Assembly: GCA_029582265.1 (NCBI GenBank)
Contig: CM055816.1
Location: forward strand, 35,614,891 to 35,678,890
Reading direction: 5' to 3'
DNA from: Zoroaster sp. YZ-2022
Taxonomy: Eukaryota; Echinodermata; Asteroidea; Forcipulatida; Zoroasteridae
DNA: 64,000 nt
Numbering within the stretch: position 1 is the first letter of the stretch; every line of letters starts with the position of its first letter. A program made the position numbers and the translations under genes. Of this stretch, positions 1-10,639 are shown piece after piece. Under the pieces are notes generated by a model that saw nothing but the letters and a program-made list of their open reading frames with translations, did no database searches and was not told the DNA's origin.

Positions 1-1050
1 CTCGTAGAAGCAGTTTTGCCGACATTACCAATGCTGCACAATTCAATCAATTTTATATTAGCTTTTTCTCACTCATCTGAAAAGCTTCACAGACCATTAC
101 AGTTTATAATGTTTAGGTTTGTATAGTGTTTTGTACACGATATACATTACATTATCTACAGAAATACAAAATTTTATGTGTGTGGTGACATTCTACCAAT
201 TACAATGTATAACTACAGTGCATGTCTTTAACAATTTCCTGTTTTGTTGCATGCTTTCCTTTTCCAGTTTCAGTGTCTTTTTAGTTTTAATTTCTTTCCC
301 ACAGTGATTGACTTTTTGGTTAGTGACATTTACCCATAACAAGCACATGTACATGTACTAGTACTACACATGTACACACACTGTAAGTTACAGTTTATAT
401 ATACTGCACATGTAATAGTGCTGTGAAAGTCAAGACCTTCTGATTATAGACTTACATTTAATTGCCTCCATTGGCTCCAGATGGTCAAGTTTGTCTTACA
501 GCCTTGGCACACTGTATGTGGTCAGTCATCCTGAGAAAAATTCCAGGATGGATTTTGAATGAAATACATGCAATAATTTTCCACAGGAGCATTTTTCTTG
601 TTGGTTTCTAAGGCGTTTCTAATTTGAAACCAAGAATACATGTAATTTGAAACTAAGAATACATGTATTTGGCAATGGCCAGGGTGAGGAGGCAGGGACA
701 GGAGTGGATCTATAGGACAGCATTTTGGCAAGTGATAGGTCTGGGCCCTGTTTAAGCCCCCCCCCCCCCTCCTCTCTTCAGCAAGGAGGCAATTGCCTCA
801 ATTGGCTCCAGATCGACAAGTTTGTCTTACAGCCTTGGTACACTGTATATGGTTAGTCATCCTGAGAAATTATTCTGTCTGTGGAGTGATTTTTATCTAA
901 TAGAACAAAGGAATTGTGATGGCAACTTTTTGTAAAAATAAAATATTAAACAGTTCAGTTTGTTGTTGTTTTCTCAAAAACACACAATCACCTGTACATG
1001 TAGCTTTTGTAAAAAACTTTTCACAGGTTAATTTCATGAAAATATCTTGA
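1..1050. other. non-coding flank with an 85-bp direct repeat
   Basis: No exon is supported here. Two nearly identical stretches (about 459-541 and 790-873, each containing attggctccaga and cagccttgg) lie in direct orientation around about 250 bp of unrelated DNA. That could be a tandem duplication or a short retroelement with terminal repeats. A C-run lies at 757-769. The short open frames show no codon pattern. Confidence 0.5.
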
Positions 1051-1305
1051 AAACTCCATTAAGGCTGTGCACCCGGATACCCGACCGAACATGTCATTTC
1101 CCTGAAATTACCCTGAACATTTTAAGCCACACAAATGGAAATTTTGATTTTTTTTTTGCTAACAAAATGAACAAAACTTGGATGAACATTTGCCGACAGC
1201 CTTTCACAGATTTGTTGTCTTTGTTTGAAATTTGTGTTTGTATTGGTTATTTTATACATTCGGGTGTATTTTATGTGTTTTTACAAAATTGTTTATATGG
1301 TTCCT

Positions 1306-1412
1306 GGGTATCCAAATATATCCATCTTCTGGTATCTAAAGATTTCCATCTTCTGGTATCCAAAGATTTCCATCTTCTGGTATCCAAAGATTTCCATCTT
1401 CTGGTATCCAGT
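1306..1412. repeat. 24-bp minisatellite, about four copies
   Basis: The unit tatccaaagatttccatctt plus ctgg repeats head to tail about four times. Because 24 is divisible by three, every frame stays open across it, which explains three overlapping spurious frames on both strands. Confidence 0.85.
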
Positions 1413-1712
1413 TCCCCTAAACTACGTGTACAGGGTTTGAATGAATGCTCATTCCTAGATCCCAATGGTGTACCATCCCTTAAGAAATATGTACATGCAT
1501 AACTGTTTGTATAGTACATGTATAGTTCACTGTTTGCCCCAATTTTGTAGGCTTCCAAGGAAAACCCTAGCTTACTTACAATACAGGAAGGAAGGAGGGA
1601 AGAAAAAGGTAGAATGTTTTTGTAGATTGGGTGTGGGATGTTTGACTAGAATTTGACATGTGGGGTTCGCTTCCTGTATGAACACATACAGTATTACATG
1701 TGTGGGTTATTT

Positions 1713-2116
1713 TACACTATAAACAACTTCACCTTGAAAATGTCCTGAAAATCTGTTTCGACTTGAAATAACAGTTCATCATAATTTCACTGCAATTTCA
1801 CAGTGTCTCTTCCTCTCGGATATTGTCCACTGTGATTTCACAGCAAATTCATAGTGCTCTCGAGAAATAATGAGCTGCCCCAAAACTGCCACGAGAAGTT
1901 CATGGCATTTTCACAGCGTTTTCACGGCGAAGGAATTCCAAGAGTATTTCATGGCAATTTCACGGTGTTGTGCCGTCGCGAAATTGCAGTGAACTATTTA
2001 TTTCATGGTACAACAGATTTTCAGGGCATTTTCAGGGTAAAGTTATTCATAGTGACATACAGTATTACATGTACAAATGTATGTGGGTTATTTTATGGTG
2101 TAAACAGAGCTTATTT
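1713..2116. repeat. dispersed repeat, copy 1 (second copy near 36270-36660)
   Basis: About 400 bp rich in 'tttcac' words (for example cacggtgttgtgccgtcg) matches 36270-36660 in the same order. In both places it is followed directly by the same TTAA-flanked inverted-repeat element, so the two may form one larger mobile unit or a segmental copy. No coding signal was seen. Confidence 0.7.
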
Positions 2117-2364
2117 TTAACCAGTTCGCGTCGGAGGCCGTGTATACACTCAATTGTTTTTGCACCACGGATCGGAGTGTCTAAACACGCCACAGGAAAC
2201 TCCGGAATATTTGTATGCATGCTCGGTTGAGCCACGCGTGTACGGTGACATGCTCGGAAGTGCCGGCCACCCGCTGTGTAAGCTTCCATAACGTGTGTGT
2301 GGGAAAAAGAAACCCGCCACGGGGGCCCAGAAAAACTGTTTTATTCCCGACGCGAACTGGTTAA
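2117..2364. mobile_element. TTAA-flanked MITE family C, copy 1
   Basis: The element begins TTAA-CCAGTTCGCGTCGG and ends with the near-perfect reverse complement CCGACGCGAACTGG-TTAA. The 248-bp body has no open transposase frame. TTAA target duplication is the hallmark of piggyBac-type transposition, so this is probably a non-autonomous piggyBac-type element (inference). A second copy lies at 36701-36942. Confidence 0.8.
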
Positions 2365-2969
2365 CAATGGCAACATTGGGTCCTCAGTTGTCAGTTATTG
2401 TTTGTAAATGTTCTTGGTTGTTAAACGTGTAGAAAACAAAGGGGAGGTGCCTAAAATTTACACCATAAGTCAAACAAAGGGAACAAAAGAGGGGACTATA
2501 AGGAGGTCCTCAGTTTACACCAAAAACAAATGTGTGAGTGTGTGTTTGGTGTTGTTTGTTTGTTCTTTTTTGGGGGAGGGGAGGGGATGGAGGGGTGTTA
2601 ATTATTCGTTTTCACTTTCTGGACCTTCTCAACAGCCTCAACTCAGACAAGCAGATGTTGTGCATTTTAAACATTTATAACCCATCTAAATGTAGATGGG
2701 TAGGCACCAACCCCGTCCCCTGATTGTCCAGGTGGATCCAAGTATCATTCCCTACCCCCACACCCTCCCCCACCTGATTGTGGGATGACTGTACCCTCTC
2801 ATCAAACCTGGAAATTCATAGAGGCCATTTCAAAATGTTCCAATAGACATTCTCAATGAGACGATGCGATCTGTGATGTCACATCTAAACCAAAACAAGA
2901 TGAGCGTGGGCAAAAAATGTGACCACACCACTAATGTATTTTGTAACATCACATCGTCTACATAGTGTA

Positions 2970-3112
2970 CATTAATCCTCCTAGTCCTACTAATACAAGG
3001 GTCAAAATCAGTCAAAATGTTGAAATACTTCCCAAGGTATATGTATATATATCTAGTGCACTTAAAAGTCAACCATTGTCAAACCTTACGTGTAGTAAGT
3101 ACATTAATACCA
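2970..3112 (+). mobile_element. truncated MITE family B fragment
   Basis: The sequence starts with a degraded ttaatcctcctag end and follows the 5' half of the elements at 6378-6697 (gggtcaaaatcagtcaaaat, then cttaaaagtcaa, then tacgtgtagtaagtacat). The 3' half is missing, so it is a relic. Confidence 0.65.
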
Positions 3113-3198
3113 AATGATTTGTACTTCAAGCCCCGGTTTGGTCACAAAGATTTGCATAGAAGTACAAAACAAGATGACTACACAGTAATAAATAACTG

Positions 3199-3470
3199 AT
3201 AAATAACTAGGTAAAACTTGTAGCTTTGCATGGTGAGAATGATAAGTAAGACTAATTGCGGTGACACCATGTAAGAATCTCAATTGAGTAGTAATTAGTT
3301 CTGAAAAGAACTGGGGGTACAACTCGACGTTTCGATCAGTATGCTCTGATCGTTCTCCTGAGGACGATCAGAGCATACTGATCGAAACGTCGAGTTGCAC
3401 CCAGTCTTTCAGAACCACTACTCAATTGAGATTCTTACATGGTGTCACCGCAATTAGTCTTACTGATAAA
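3199..3470. mobile_element. long foldback (palindromic) element, copy 1, with hammerhead-like core
   Basis: Two arms of about 115 bp are reverse complements around 3355. The left arm contains gtaagactaattgcggtgac and the right arm gtcaccgcaattagtcttac. At the centre is ctgagga(3358-3364), a GATCAG/CTGATC stem with loop agcata, then gaaacgtc. This resembles the CUGANGA-stem II-GAAA core of hammerhead ribozymes found at the termini of Penelope-like elements, but one extra C (or one missing G) spoils the exact fit. Related copies lie near 20360-20645, 27135-27305 and 63830-63965. Confidence 0.65.
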
Positions 3471-3484
3471 TAACTGATAAATAA

Positions 3485-3620
3485 CTGGCCTTGGGTGGCA
3501 CACAGTTGATTTTGTAAGATTACTTGGAAAGGACAGCAGGCTTGTACATGTATGTACTGAAGGTTGCTTAAGAACAGAATTTTGTGGTTCAGAGTGGCCT
3601 CCATGTGTAAGAGGGTTTTA
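3485..3620 (+). mobile_element. MITE family D, 3' half
   Basis: Shares gattttgtaagattacttg, aaggacagcaggcttgta and ggcctccatgtgta with 19418-19551, where the complete element ends aggagggttaa. The end here is mutated (aagagggtttt). Confidence 0.6.
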
Positions 3621-3838
3621 ATGAAATTCTTTTGTCAGGTTTCCACATGTACATATGTTTACACCTCACTTGGAAGTCGGTATACATGTATATGTCTGTG
3701 AATAATGCATTCATACTGTACATCATAAAATTCAAGAAGATTATTGCCTTTTTGTGTATTTGTAAATACAGGTTAATTAATGTTCTGTTTTCTTTTTCTT
3801 TGTTTTCCTCCCAACATGACTGGATTTTCTACATGTAG

Positions 3839-3859
3839 CTGAGCCGCCATCAAATACTG
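3839..3859 (+). CDS. gene 1 micro-exon, 21 nt (EPPSNT linker)
   Basis: A pyrimidine-rich tract (ttttctttttctttgttttc) precedes the acceptor tgtag, and the donor is gtaatt. The exon enters and leaves in phase 1 and encodes E-P-P-S-N-T. Its last g combines with the first gt of the next exon to give Gly, so the frame runs on into GFTIEFN. Such a short exon could be chance, but the phase match supports it. Confidence 0.55.
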
Positions 3860-4172
3860 GTAATTAACCTTAATGTTTAAGTTTAATTAATTAAAGTCAA
3901 CATGTACATCATGCATATTCACTGTTCATACATATATATATACATGTATATATATATGTATGTATATGTATATATGTATATGTTATTTTTTTTGCTACGT
4001 GTACATGTAGGTCCCAATCATCCTCCCTCCCACTTTTGAAAAATAATTTGAGTTCAGGTATCACTTATTAAACCTCCCCCCTTCACTATTTGTCTTGAAA
4101 GTAATTTTTATCGCTGGTAAAATGTTTGTTTCTTGTACATATTTTTGGACCTCTATTTTACGCTATTTGCAG

Positions 4173-4442
4173 GTTTCACCATAGAGTTTAACACAGATGA
4201 AGGCACAGTGACTGTGACTGGAGTGACGGGCAAGGATGGTTGTATTCAGCTGGAGGTCAAGTATGAAGGCATCAATGATTGGCAGGAGTGTGGAGAATGT
4301 ATCACTGATACGACAGTGACATTATCTGAGCAGTGTCCAGCAAGTCAGACACGAAGAAGACGAGCAGCTAGGGATGTAGAAGATGTACGCTCTAGGATTT
4401 GTTATGGCGACTTGTGCAGTGATCCATCAGTTGCCAAAAAGA
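4173..4442 (+). CDS. gene 1 exon, extracellular module with furin-like site
   Basis: The acceptor is tttgcag and the donor gtaagt; the 270-nt exon is symmetric phase 1-1 and encodes 90 residues. The first part alternates hydrophobic and polar residues (GFTIEFNTDEGTVTVTGV), suggesting beta strands. Six cysteines follow in the pattern DGC, ECGEC, EQC, RICY and LCS, so disulphides are expected. Between them lies RRRRAAR, which fits the R-X-K/R-R proprotein convertase (furin) consensus; cleavage would leave a short disulphide-tethered, membrane-proximal stub. No named domain is recognised. It sits immediately upstream of the transmembrane exon, so it is the membrane-proximal ectodomain. Confidence 0.8.
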
Positions 4443-4684
4443 GTAAGTTTGAGATGTTTTTGGTGTATTCAGCTTATAAGATTTTTGTGTGAAAGAAATA
4501 ATGCAAAACATTCATATACACGTATATAATTATGACAAAGGAGACTGGCAGGTATGGTCGTACCACACTAGCCTAAAAAGGTGTCAAAAATGAACGCCCC
4601 AAGCTGTGGAATTATTTGAATATCTCTCTTAGAAATACCTGTATATCAAATGTTTCCTTGTTCTAATTTAAATTTAAAACTCAA

Positions 4685-5007
4685 TTAACCCTCCTACTAT
4701 TGATGCACTTTAGTGGAAAGTTGCTGTAGAGGTCAAAACCAGTCAACTGCCTGTTTTGACTGTTGACCCAAATGTGCACACGGGGGCATTTTTGACTGGT
4801 TTTGACTGTCATTTTGACCACCCTGAACAATACCAGACAATGCTTTTACCAGTCAAAAACAGTCGACTCATTTTGACCTGTAAATGTACTTACATTGTAC
4901 TACACGTAAGGTTTGACAGCGTTTGACTTTTAAGTGCACCAGATAGACCTTGGGAAGTATTTCAACATTTTGACTGATTTTGACCCTTGAGGTAGTAGGA
5001 GGGTTAA
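4685..5007 (-). mobile_element. TTAA-flanked MITE family B, reverse copy
   Basis: Inverted termini TTAACCCTCCTACTA and TAGTAGGAGGGTTAA bound 323 bp. The body is built of repeated 'agtcaaaa/ttttgact' words and matches 6378-6697 in opposite orientation. There is no coding capacity. It lies in a gene 1 intron. Confidence 0.85.
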
Positions 5008-5234
5008 TCGGCAAATATTCACAAGCAGATTAATTTTCATTCTTTAATTATCTTAGGTTTACTTCATATACTAGCTGTATACCAATCTCTAAGCTTTAAT
5101 TGAATTTGCATTGTTGTCTTCATAATTGTTCTTTGTTTTGTTTGATGTATCTAGTGGGTTCTTCATTCAACAAGGTAATGCTTTTTGGAGACCTCCATCC
5201 ACACACATTCTCTAATGCTCTTCATCTATGTTAT

Positions 5235-5602
5235 TATAATGTATATAATAATGTACTGTATATCATGTTATTGCTTGGGCAATAGGCCTATAGCATGATA
5301 ATATTGAATGTCACGATACCTTTTTTTTAATTCAATTACGATATCAAGAACCTATTCAAGTTATCGAGATATTGGCAAATCGACAGTAAAAAAAATATAT
5401 CGTAATTAAAAATTGCCATTGTGAGTGAAGAAATTCCATGGAAACAAAAATTGGGACAACTATTTCAGCTTTTGGAAGTGAGAAACAAAAACGAACTACT
5501 TCAGAAGTACATACATGCTATGCAAACGAATTTGTGATTTATTGTGACGCTTGTAGAAGGGTACATACCTGTGGTTATCAGCTCTAAAGCAATCATGCGT
5601 AC
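5235..5602. repeat. dispersed AT-rich repeat, copy 1
   Basis: About 370 bp match 61725-62085 in order (taatgtactgtatat, ttgcttgggcaata, caagaacctattcaagttat, gaattcc-type words, agctctaaagcaatcatgcg). It contains an imperfect hairpin around ggcctatagcatgataat. The function is not recognised; it is probably a MITE or other non-autonomous element. Confidence 0.7.
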
Positions 5603-5871
5603 ATGTAGAAGATGTGCGTTCAAGGCTTTGAAATGTATGTTCAAGGCATCAAGATCTGCGTGAACAATGTGCGTTTACGATGTGTGTTCACGATGTGCAT
5701 TCACAATGTGCTTCGTTCAAGGCTTCAAGATGTGGGTTCACACGTTTCTTTTTGAAATTGATTCCTGCTTTGAAAGTAAATTTCCTTTGTTTTTCTTTCA
5801 ACGAGAATAGAGGGATTATCATAATCAAACTTGAATATTGAGTGTTTTTCCCCGTTTATTTCATTTTGTAG

Positions 5872-6012
5872 TCACAAACAAAGGTCCATTCAGCCCTCCC
5901 AATAACAATGCTGTTGTCATCGCAGGAGGTGTAGTAGTAAGCATCTTCCTTCTGGCTATCATCATTGGCCTCATTCTGAGGAAGACATCACCAAAACATC
6001 TAAAGACAAAAG
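5872..6012 (+). CDS. gene 1 exon, transmembrane segment
   Basis: The acceptor is attttgtag and the donor gtaaat; the exon is 141 nt, symmetric phase 1. It encodes a short stalk (TNKGPFSPPNNN), then a 23-residue hydrophobic stretch beginning AVVIAGGVVVSIFLLAIIIG and ending LIL, then the basic LRKTSPKHLKTK. That order predicts a type I single-pass helix with the positive residues on the cytoplasmic side. Confidence 0.85.
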
Positions 6013-6377
6013 GTAAATGGTACCTTCTCAGTAAGGGGTCTACCTGCAGGATGGTATCCAAGATTTTTTTCCAGGGGAGTACTATTTGGGTTATTCATAT
6101 GATGTATTGGTCCAGACTGACAGGCAAGGTCTCAAAAGGAAGCAGTGCAGTCTGGGAGGGTTATCCGGCATGTGAGAGAACTGTAACTCGTGCGCGCACC
6201 CGGGCGTTTAGTGCAGATGGTCCGTCTGTGACTCTAGTTTAAAATTGCGTTTAGTTAAGTGCCTAATCCTATGATACCCTACAGCAAGCATTCAGGGTAG
6301 TTATACTAGTTACATGTATCATGCTCATTGTGCATTTAGAATACAATGACGGAGAATAGAATACATGTACATGTATG

Positions 6378-6697
6378 TTAACCCTCCTACTACAACATGG
6401 GTCAAAATCAGTCAAAATGTTGATATACTTGCCAAGGTATGTATATCTAGTACACTTAAAAGTCAAACACTGTCAAACGTTACGTGTAGTAAGTACATTT
6501 ACATGTCAAAATGATTCAACCGTTTTTGACTGGTAAAAGCACTGTCTGATATTGTTGAGGGTGGTCAAAATGACAGTCAAAACCAGTCAAAATGCCCCTG
6601 TGTTGCACATTTGGGGTCAACAGTCAAACAGGCAGTTGACTGATTTTGACCTCTATAGCAAATTCCCACTAAAGTGCAGCTAGAGTAGGAGGGTTAA
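6378..6697 (+). mobile_element. TTAA-flanked MITE family B, full copy
   Basis: Begins TTAACCCTCCTACTA and ends GTAGGAGGGTTAA, 320 bp, non-coding. The DNA just outside its right TTAA (agcaccgatgagggagc) recurs at 7096, where a single TTAA stands without any element. Confidence 0.85.
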
Positions 6698-6795
6698 AGC
6701 ACCGATGAGGGAGCATGTTCCTGTTTGCTTTCCAGAGTGGTTCCAAAAGGATTCTGCTAATGTCACAAAATGCTTCTCCCATTTTTCTTCTTAAA

Positions 6796-7018
6796 GTAAA
6801 GGCCGGTTCATACTTAGTGACATCGACTTAAAGTAAAGGCCAGTTCATACTTAGTGACATCGACAGTGACATCGACAGTGGTTCACGGCAAATATTTGCG
6901 GCGAAGGTTCGTAAAAAGTTGAACACATTTCAACTTCCACGAATCATTCGCAGCGAATTTGATGACGTAAAATTTGCTTTGCATTCTCTTTCGCGTCAAG
7001 TATGAACCGGGCTTTACA
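6796..7018. mobile_element. small inverted-repeat element (ttcatactt family)
   Basis: The left end taaaggccggttcatactta is mirrored by the right end aagtatgaaccgggcttta. The left 45 bp is duplicated in tandem (6796 and 6830). The interior is CpG-rich and non-coding. It sits between two diverged copies of one ~100-bp sequence (6698-6795 and 7096-7192). Confidence 0.65.
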
Positions 7019-7453
7019 GTTGAAATCGTTTAGTGTTGTACACTGTCGTTAATCATTACAATGTATCTTTTGAAAATATATGTTAAATATGTTAAAGCAC
7101 TGAGGGAGCGAGTTCCTGTATGCTTTCCAGAGTGGTTACAAAAGGATTCTGCTTACATCACAAAATGCATCTCCCCATTTTTCTTCTTAATAGTGTTTAG
7201 TAGTTAATCATTATAATGTACATGTACATTGTAGGTTTTGGAAAACATTGGAATCATACTAGTAATGGCTGCTATTTTAGCAATTGAATTATATTGAAAA
7301 CATGAAAAAATGTGTAAAGGTTGTCATCTTTTGTAATTGCACAATGAATTATTCTTGCATTTGAGTTGAAAAAGAAGTGCGCATACTGTCGGTACACATG
7401 CGTATGACGCACCTATACTCACAAAGAGGATGTCTAATAAGCACATATTTATT

Positions 7454-7540
7454 ATTAACCCTCCTGCTACTACAAGGGTCAAAATCAGTCAAACTGTTGA
7501 TATACATGTAAGTAAGTACATGTAGTATATACCTTACATT
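7454..7540 (+). mobile_element. MITE family B 5' fragment abutting family A
   Basis: Starts ttaaccctcctgctactaca and follows family B for about 60 bp. It is then cut off by acatgtac-type sequence and directly joined to the family A element. Confidence 0.6.
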
Positions 7541-7808
7541 AACCCTAACCACCCCATATCCTGCAAAATCCTCTAAGGGGCACTTTTTGGGGAAAATTCA
7601 GCACTGTTGGAAACTGGTACATTCACCTCTTCAAATGGGACAAAATTACTACCTGGCAAGAAGTACAGGTCATAAGTGCTGAATATGAAAGTTCAACGAA
7701 AATGCATGGTGCATTTTGAAGATAAGGGCATGTTTCCAAAAGTGCACTGATGGATTTTGGAGGATTCGGGAAGGTTCCTAGCCAGAATACCTAGGGGGTT
7801 AGGGTTAA
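7539..7808 (+). mobile_element. TTAA-flanked MITE family A, copy 1
   Basis: Termini TTAACCCTAACCACCCC and TAGGGGGTTAGGGTTAA, 270 bp, with sub-terminal inverted words gcaaaatcctc and tttggaggatt. Other copies are at 11535-11886 and 32230-32492, with decayed copies near 18848-19115, 39010-39216 and 41860-42080. The telomere-like taaccctaacc word is only the terminal repeat. Confidence 0.85.
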
Positions 7809-7989
7809 GGGGACAATTTAATGAATTAATTGTCCTGGTGAAATATTTCACTATTCATCAATATCTAACAATAAAAGCAGAGTACTGTAGAGTACTTCCT
7901 TGTTTTAACAAGTTACACTTGTTTTTCTTCATGTGAAATTCTAAACTGAAATTCCCAATTGAGTTCTTTTAATAGATTGTACATGTGTT

Positions 7990-8366
7990 CATAGTAATAA
8001 TAGTAATAATAACAATAATAACTGGATTTATAGAGCGCCAAAGGATACAAGGCGCTTTTACATTATTACCCTGCTCATTGGGCCAATATCAATCCTTAAA
8101 CTTTCTCAGCTCCCTGGGGAGTATACTGCCCTGAGCTACCATAGCTACCATAGCTACCATAGCGCATCATAAGCTTTTTCAACCACAATACATGTATCAA
8201 CCTCTACCCTCACAGGTACACATTTATATGCCTGGGTAAAGGGAAGCACTGTACAGTGAAGTGTCTTGCTCAAGGAAACAAGTACCACAGTCACGGCCAG
8301 GATTCGAACCCACATTCTGATGACTCGGACATCTGATGCGCTAAACCACTCGGCCGTGGCACCCCA
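7990..8366 (-). mobile_element. tRNA-derived SINE
   Basis: Read on the minus strand, it starts ggtgccacggccgagtggtt, which holds an A-box-like stretch. A B box (gggttcgaatcctgg) follows about 40 bases later, as in Leu/Ser-type tRNA genes. The body then contains caagacacttcactgtac and the tail gcgctctataaatccagtta, followed by an ATT/ATA-rich microsatellite. The tail also occurs alone near 14400-14480 and 12097-12140. RNA polymerase III promotion and LINE-dependent retroposition are inferred from this class. Confidence 0.8.
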
Positions 8367-8549
8367 GATTCCTTATCATGATTTGGTTATTACGTTGTAT
8401 TTTCATTCAGAACATAAAAAATCTAATTAAAAGTTTTTTTAAGATCATTTAACATAAATACTCGCTATTTATTTCCTTAATAATGACCGCATGATTAGTA
8501 TTGAGTGTCATCATGATTACTTAAAGTTGTACAGTCATGGATCTAGACG

Positions 8550-9150
8550 GGTGGCCACATAAAACAGGTGGCCACATAAAACAGGTGGCCACATAAAACA
8601 GGTGGCCACATAAAACAGGTGGCCACATAAAACAGATGGCCACATAAAACAGATGGCCAAAATGAACATTTGGCCAAAATGAACATTTGGCCACAATGAA
8701 CATTGGTCTCAGCCTCAATTAGCATTTGGCCACAATGGACAGGTGGCCAGAATGCATGGACAGACCTGTAGTCACAATCTATACAGGTGACCACAATGAA
8801 CATTTGGCCACAAATGACAGGTGGTCTCAGTCTCAGTCTCAGTTAGCATATTGGCCACAATGGACAGGTAGTCACAATAGACAGGTGACCACAATAATCA
8901 TTTTGCCACAAATGACAGGTGGTCTCAGTCTCAGTTAGCATTGGCCACAATGGACAGGTAGTCACAATAGACAGGTGACCACAATAATCATTTTGCCACA
9001 AATGACAGGTGGTCTCAGTCTCAGTTAGCATTGGCCACAATGGACAGGTAGTCACAATAGACAGGTGACCACAATAATCATTTTGCCACAAATGACAGGT
9101 GGTCTCAGTCGCAATTAGCATTTGGCCACAGTATGGCCATAATGGTACAG
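8550..9150. repeat. complex minisatellite, 16-bp and 90-bp units
   Basis: 8550-8650 is the unit ggtggccacataaaaca repeated about six times. It grades into diverged tggccacaatgaacattt units. 8835-9110 is a 90-bp higher-order unit (cagtctcagttagcattggc ... acaaatgacaggtggt) in about three near-identical copies. The period is a multiple of three, so one minus-strand frame stays open for 92 codons; that frame is an artefact of the repeat. Confidence 0.85.
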
Positions 9151-9246
9151 GTATACATTCTTTACCTTTAATACATGTAGCTACATGTACATTATTATAT
9201 AAAAACCTTACTTATCTTATGTTTGTTTGTGTGTTTTTTTTTACAG

Positions 9247-9271
9247 ACAGTGACAGCATGGAACTTGCAGG
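9247..9271 (+). CDS. gene 1 micro-exon, 25 nt (cytoplasmic)
   Basis: A strong polypyrimidine tract (gtttgtttgtgtgttttttt) precedes ttacag, and the donor is gtaaat. Entering in phase 1 and leaving in phase 2, it encodes DSDSMELAG. Phase agrees with both neighbours. Confidence 0.6.
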
Positions 9272-10630
9272 GTAAATTATGATCATTACTCTGTCTTGTT
9301 GTGATTACATTGTGTATGTGCCTGTGTGTCACTACGAGTATGTCTAAGGTGTAAACCGAGGACTTATAACAAAGGGGAACAATAGGTCTTCGGTTGGCGG
9401 TTATTGTTAGCAAATGTCCTCGGTTGAAAAACGTATACAAATCTAATGGGAGAAGCCTCAAAAAGTTTTAAGTCCAACAGCAAAGAGAACAAAAGAGGCG
9501 AACAATAGGAGGTCCTCAGTTTACACCTTAGACAAGATTGTGTGTGTATGTCTGTGTATACATATATCTGTCCACCTGTTCCCTTCTTGGTAGTCTGTGT
9601 TTCAAATCAGTCTCACACAGTCGTACAAATTCATCAGCAGTAGGCAAATCTTAGTTTTGTCACTAAGGCGAGCCAATAGTCACCACCCCATACCTCCATT
9701 TATTGTGTCTTGCAAGTGTTCGACATAGACAGTAACCAACCAATTTGTAATTCTCGGCTTATTAACTGTTCACCAATTAAGGATTGTGCGTTTTCGGTTA
9801 TTTCAGGAACCGGGTACCATTGATCAAATTTGTAAAAACACGTAAATACTCCTGAATGTATAAAATTACCAATACATACAAGTTTCTCTTGTTTATCAAT
9901 AAATGTGGACTTCTTGTAATAATTTCCACGACTTGTAGCATCCCCATTCCCTACACACAAACAAAATTAATGTGTCCCACACCTTCCACTAATCCAATAA
10001 CTGTGAACAATAGGCACAAATACCAACTCGTGGTACATGTACTTGGATGACAGCAGTCAACCCAAAACAAACAAGATACATCAAATTAAAGCCGGCAATA
10101 TCTGTGAAAGTCTGTCGGCAAACTTAAAAGCCTTTTTAGCCAAGAGTCATTTTACGGGTAATTGGAAACCCGAAAATAATGAAGTATTACTTATAAAACC
10201 TGTGAAGTTGGTACAGGTATCATTCATCATGCAGTATTATTTTATCTGGAGTGTTTTCATCTTAGATAAATCAGGAAATGTTGAATTTACCCAAATTTTA
10301 CATCCAGCAACTTTTTAAAACGTTTTGAGACTTTATATGGTGGATAATCATTATCGCTTCGGTTAATTTCCTTTTGTAAAACACAAAAAACAACAACAAC
10401 AATAATGGTTAATCTCCTTTTGTAAAACACAAAACACAAAACACACAACATAATTTGCAGTAGTTTTGTTTGTAGTTTTCTCAAAAACCTTGTCACCTTT
10501 TGTGATGTAACTACGTGTTCATTAGTTTAATGATATATTTCTTGAACAACAGAGGGTTAAAATGAACACACATTACCAAATACCAAAGTTGTAACTTTCC
10601 CTTAATTGCAACATTTCAAAACGTCCTGTT
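9272..10630. other. gene 1 intron, no further feature recognised
   Basis: AT-rich intron DNA. 9790-9880 matches, in reverse, part of 1225-1300 (tgtataaaattaccaataca), so a dispersed repeat is present. The 93-codon frame at 10037-10318 has no splice or family support. Confidence 0.4.
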
Positions 10631-10639
10631 TATTTATGC

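Noticed and set aside
1047..1502. 151-codon plus-strand frame
   Set aside because: It runs through a 24-bp minisatellite that keeps all frames open, and has no splice or family support.
1548..1610. Possible exon after ttttgtag
   Set aside because: Only one frame is open, it has low-complexity Lys/Gly content, and no phase link to the gene 1 exons could be made.
7541..7810. Telomere-like taaccctaacc / ttagggttaa words
   Set aside because: They are single terminal inverted repeats of MITE family A, not arrays, and recur with TTAA flanks elsewhere.
8290..8363. tRNA gene on the minus strand
   Set aside because: It has A- and B-box-like sequence but a mutated cloverleaf and continues into a SINE body and tail; it is the SINE head.
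8843..9121. 92-codon minus-strand frame with a cysteine-rich repeat
   Set aside because: The frame exists only because the 90-bp minisatellite period is a multiple of three.
8550..9150. CRISPR-like array of regular repeats
   Set aside because: The units are contiguous minisatellite repeats without unique spacers, in a eukaryotic intron.
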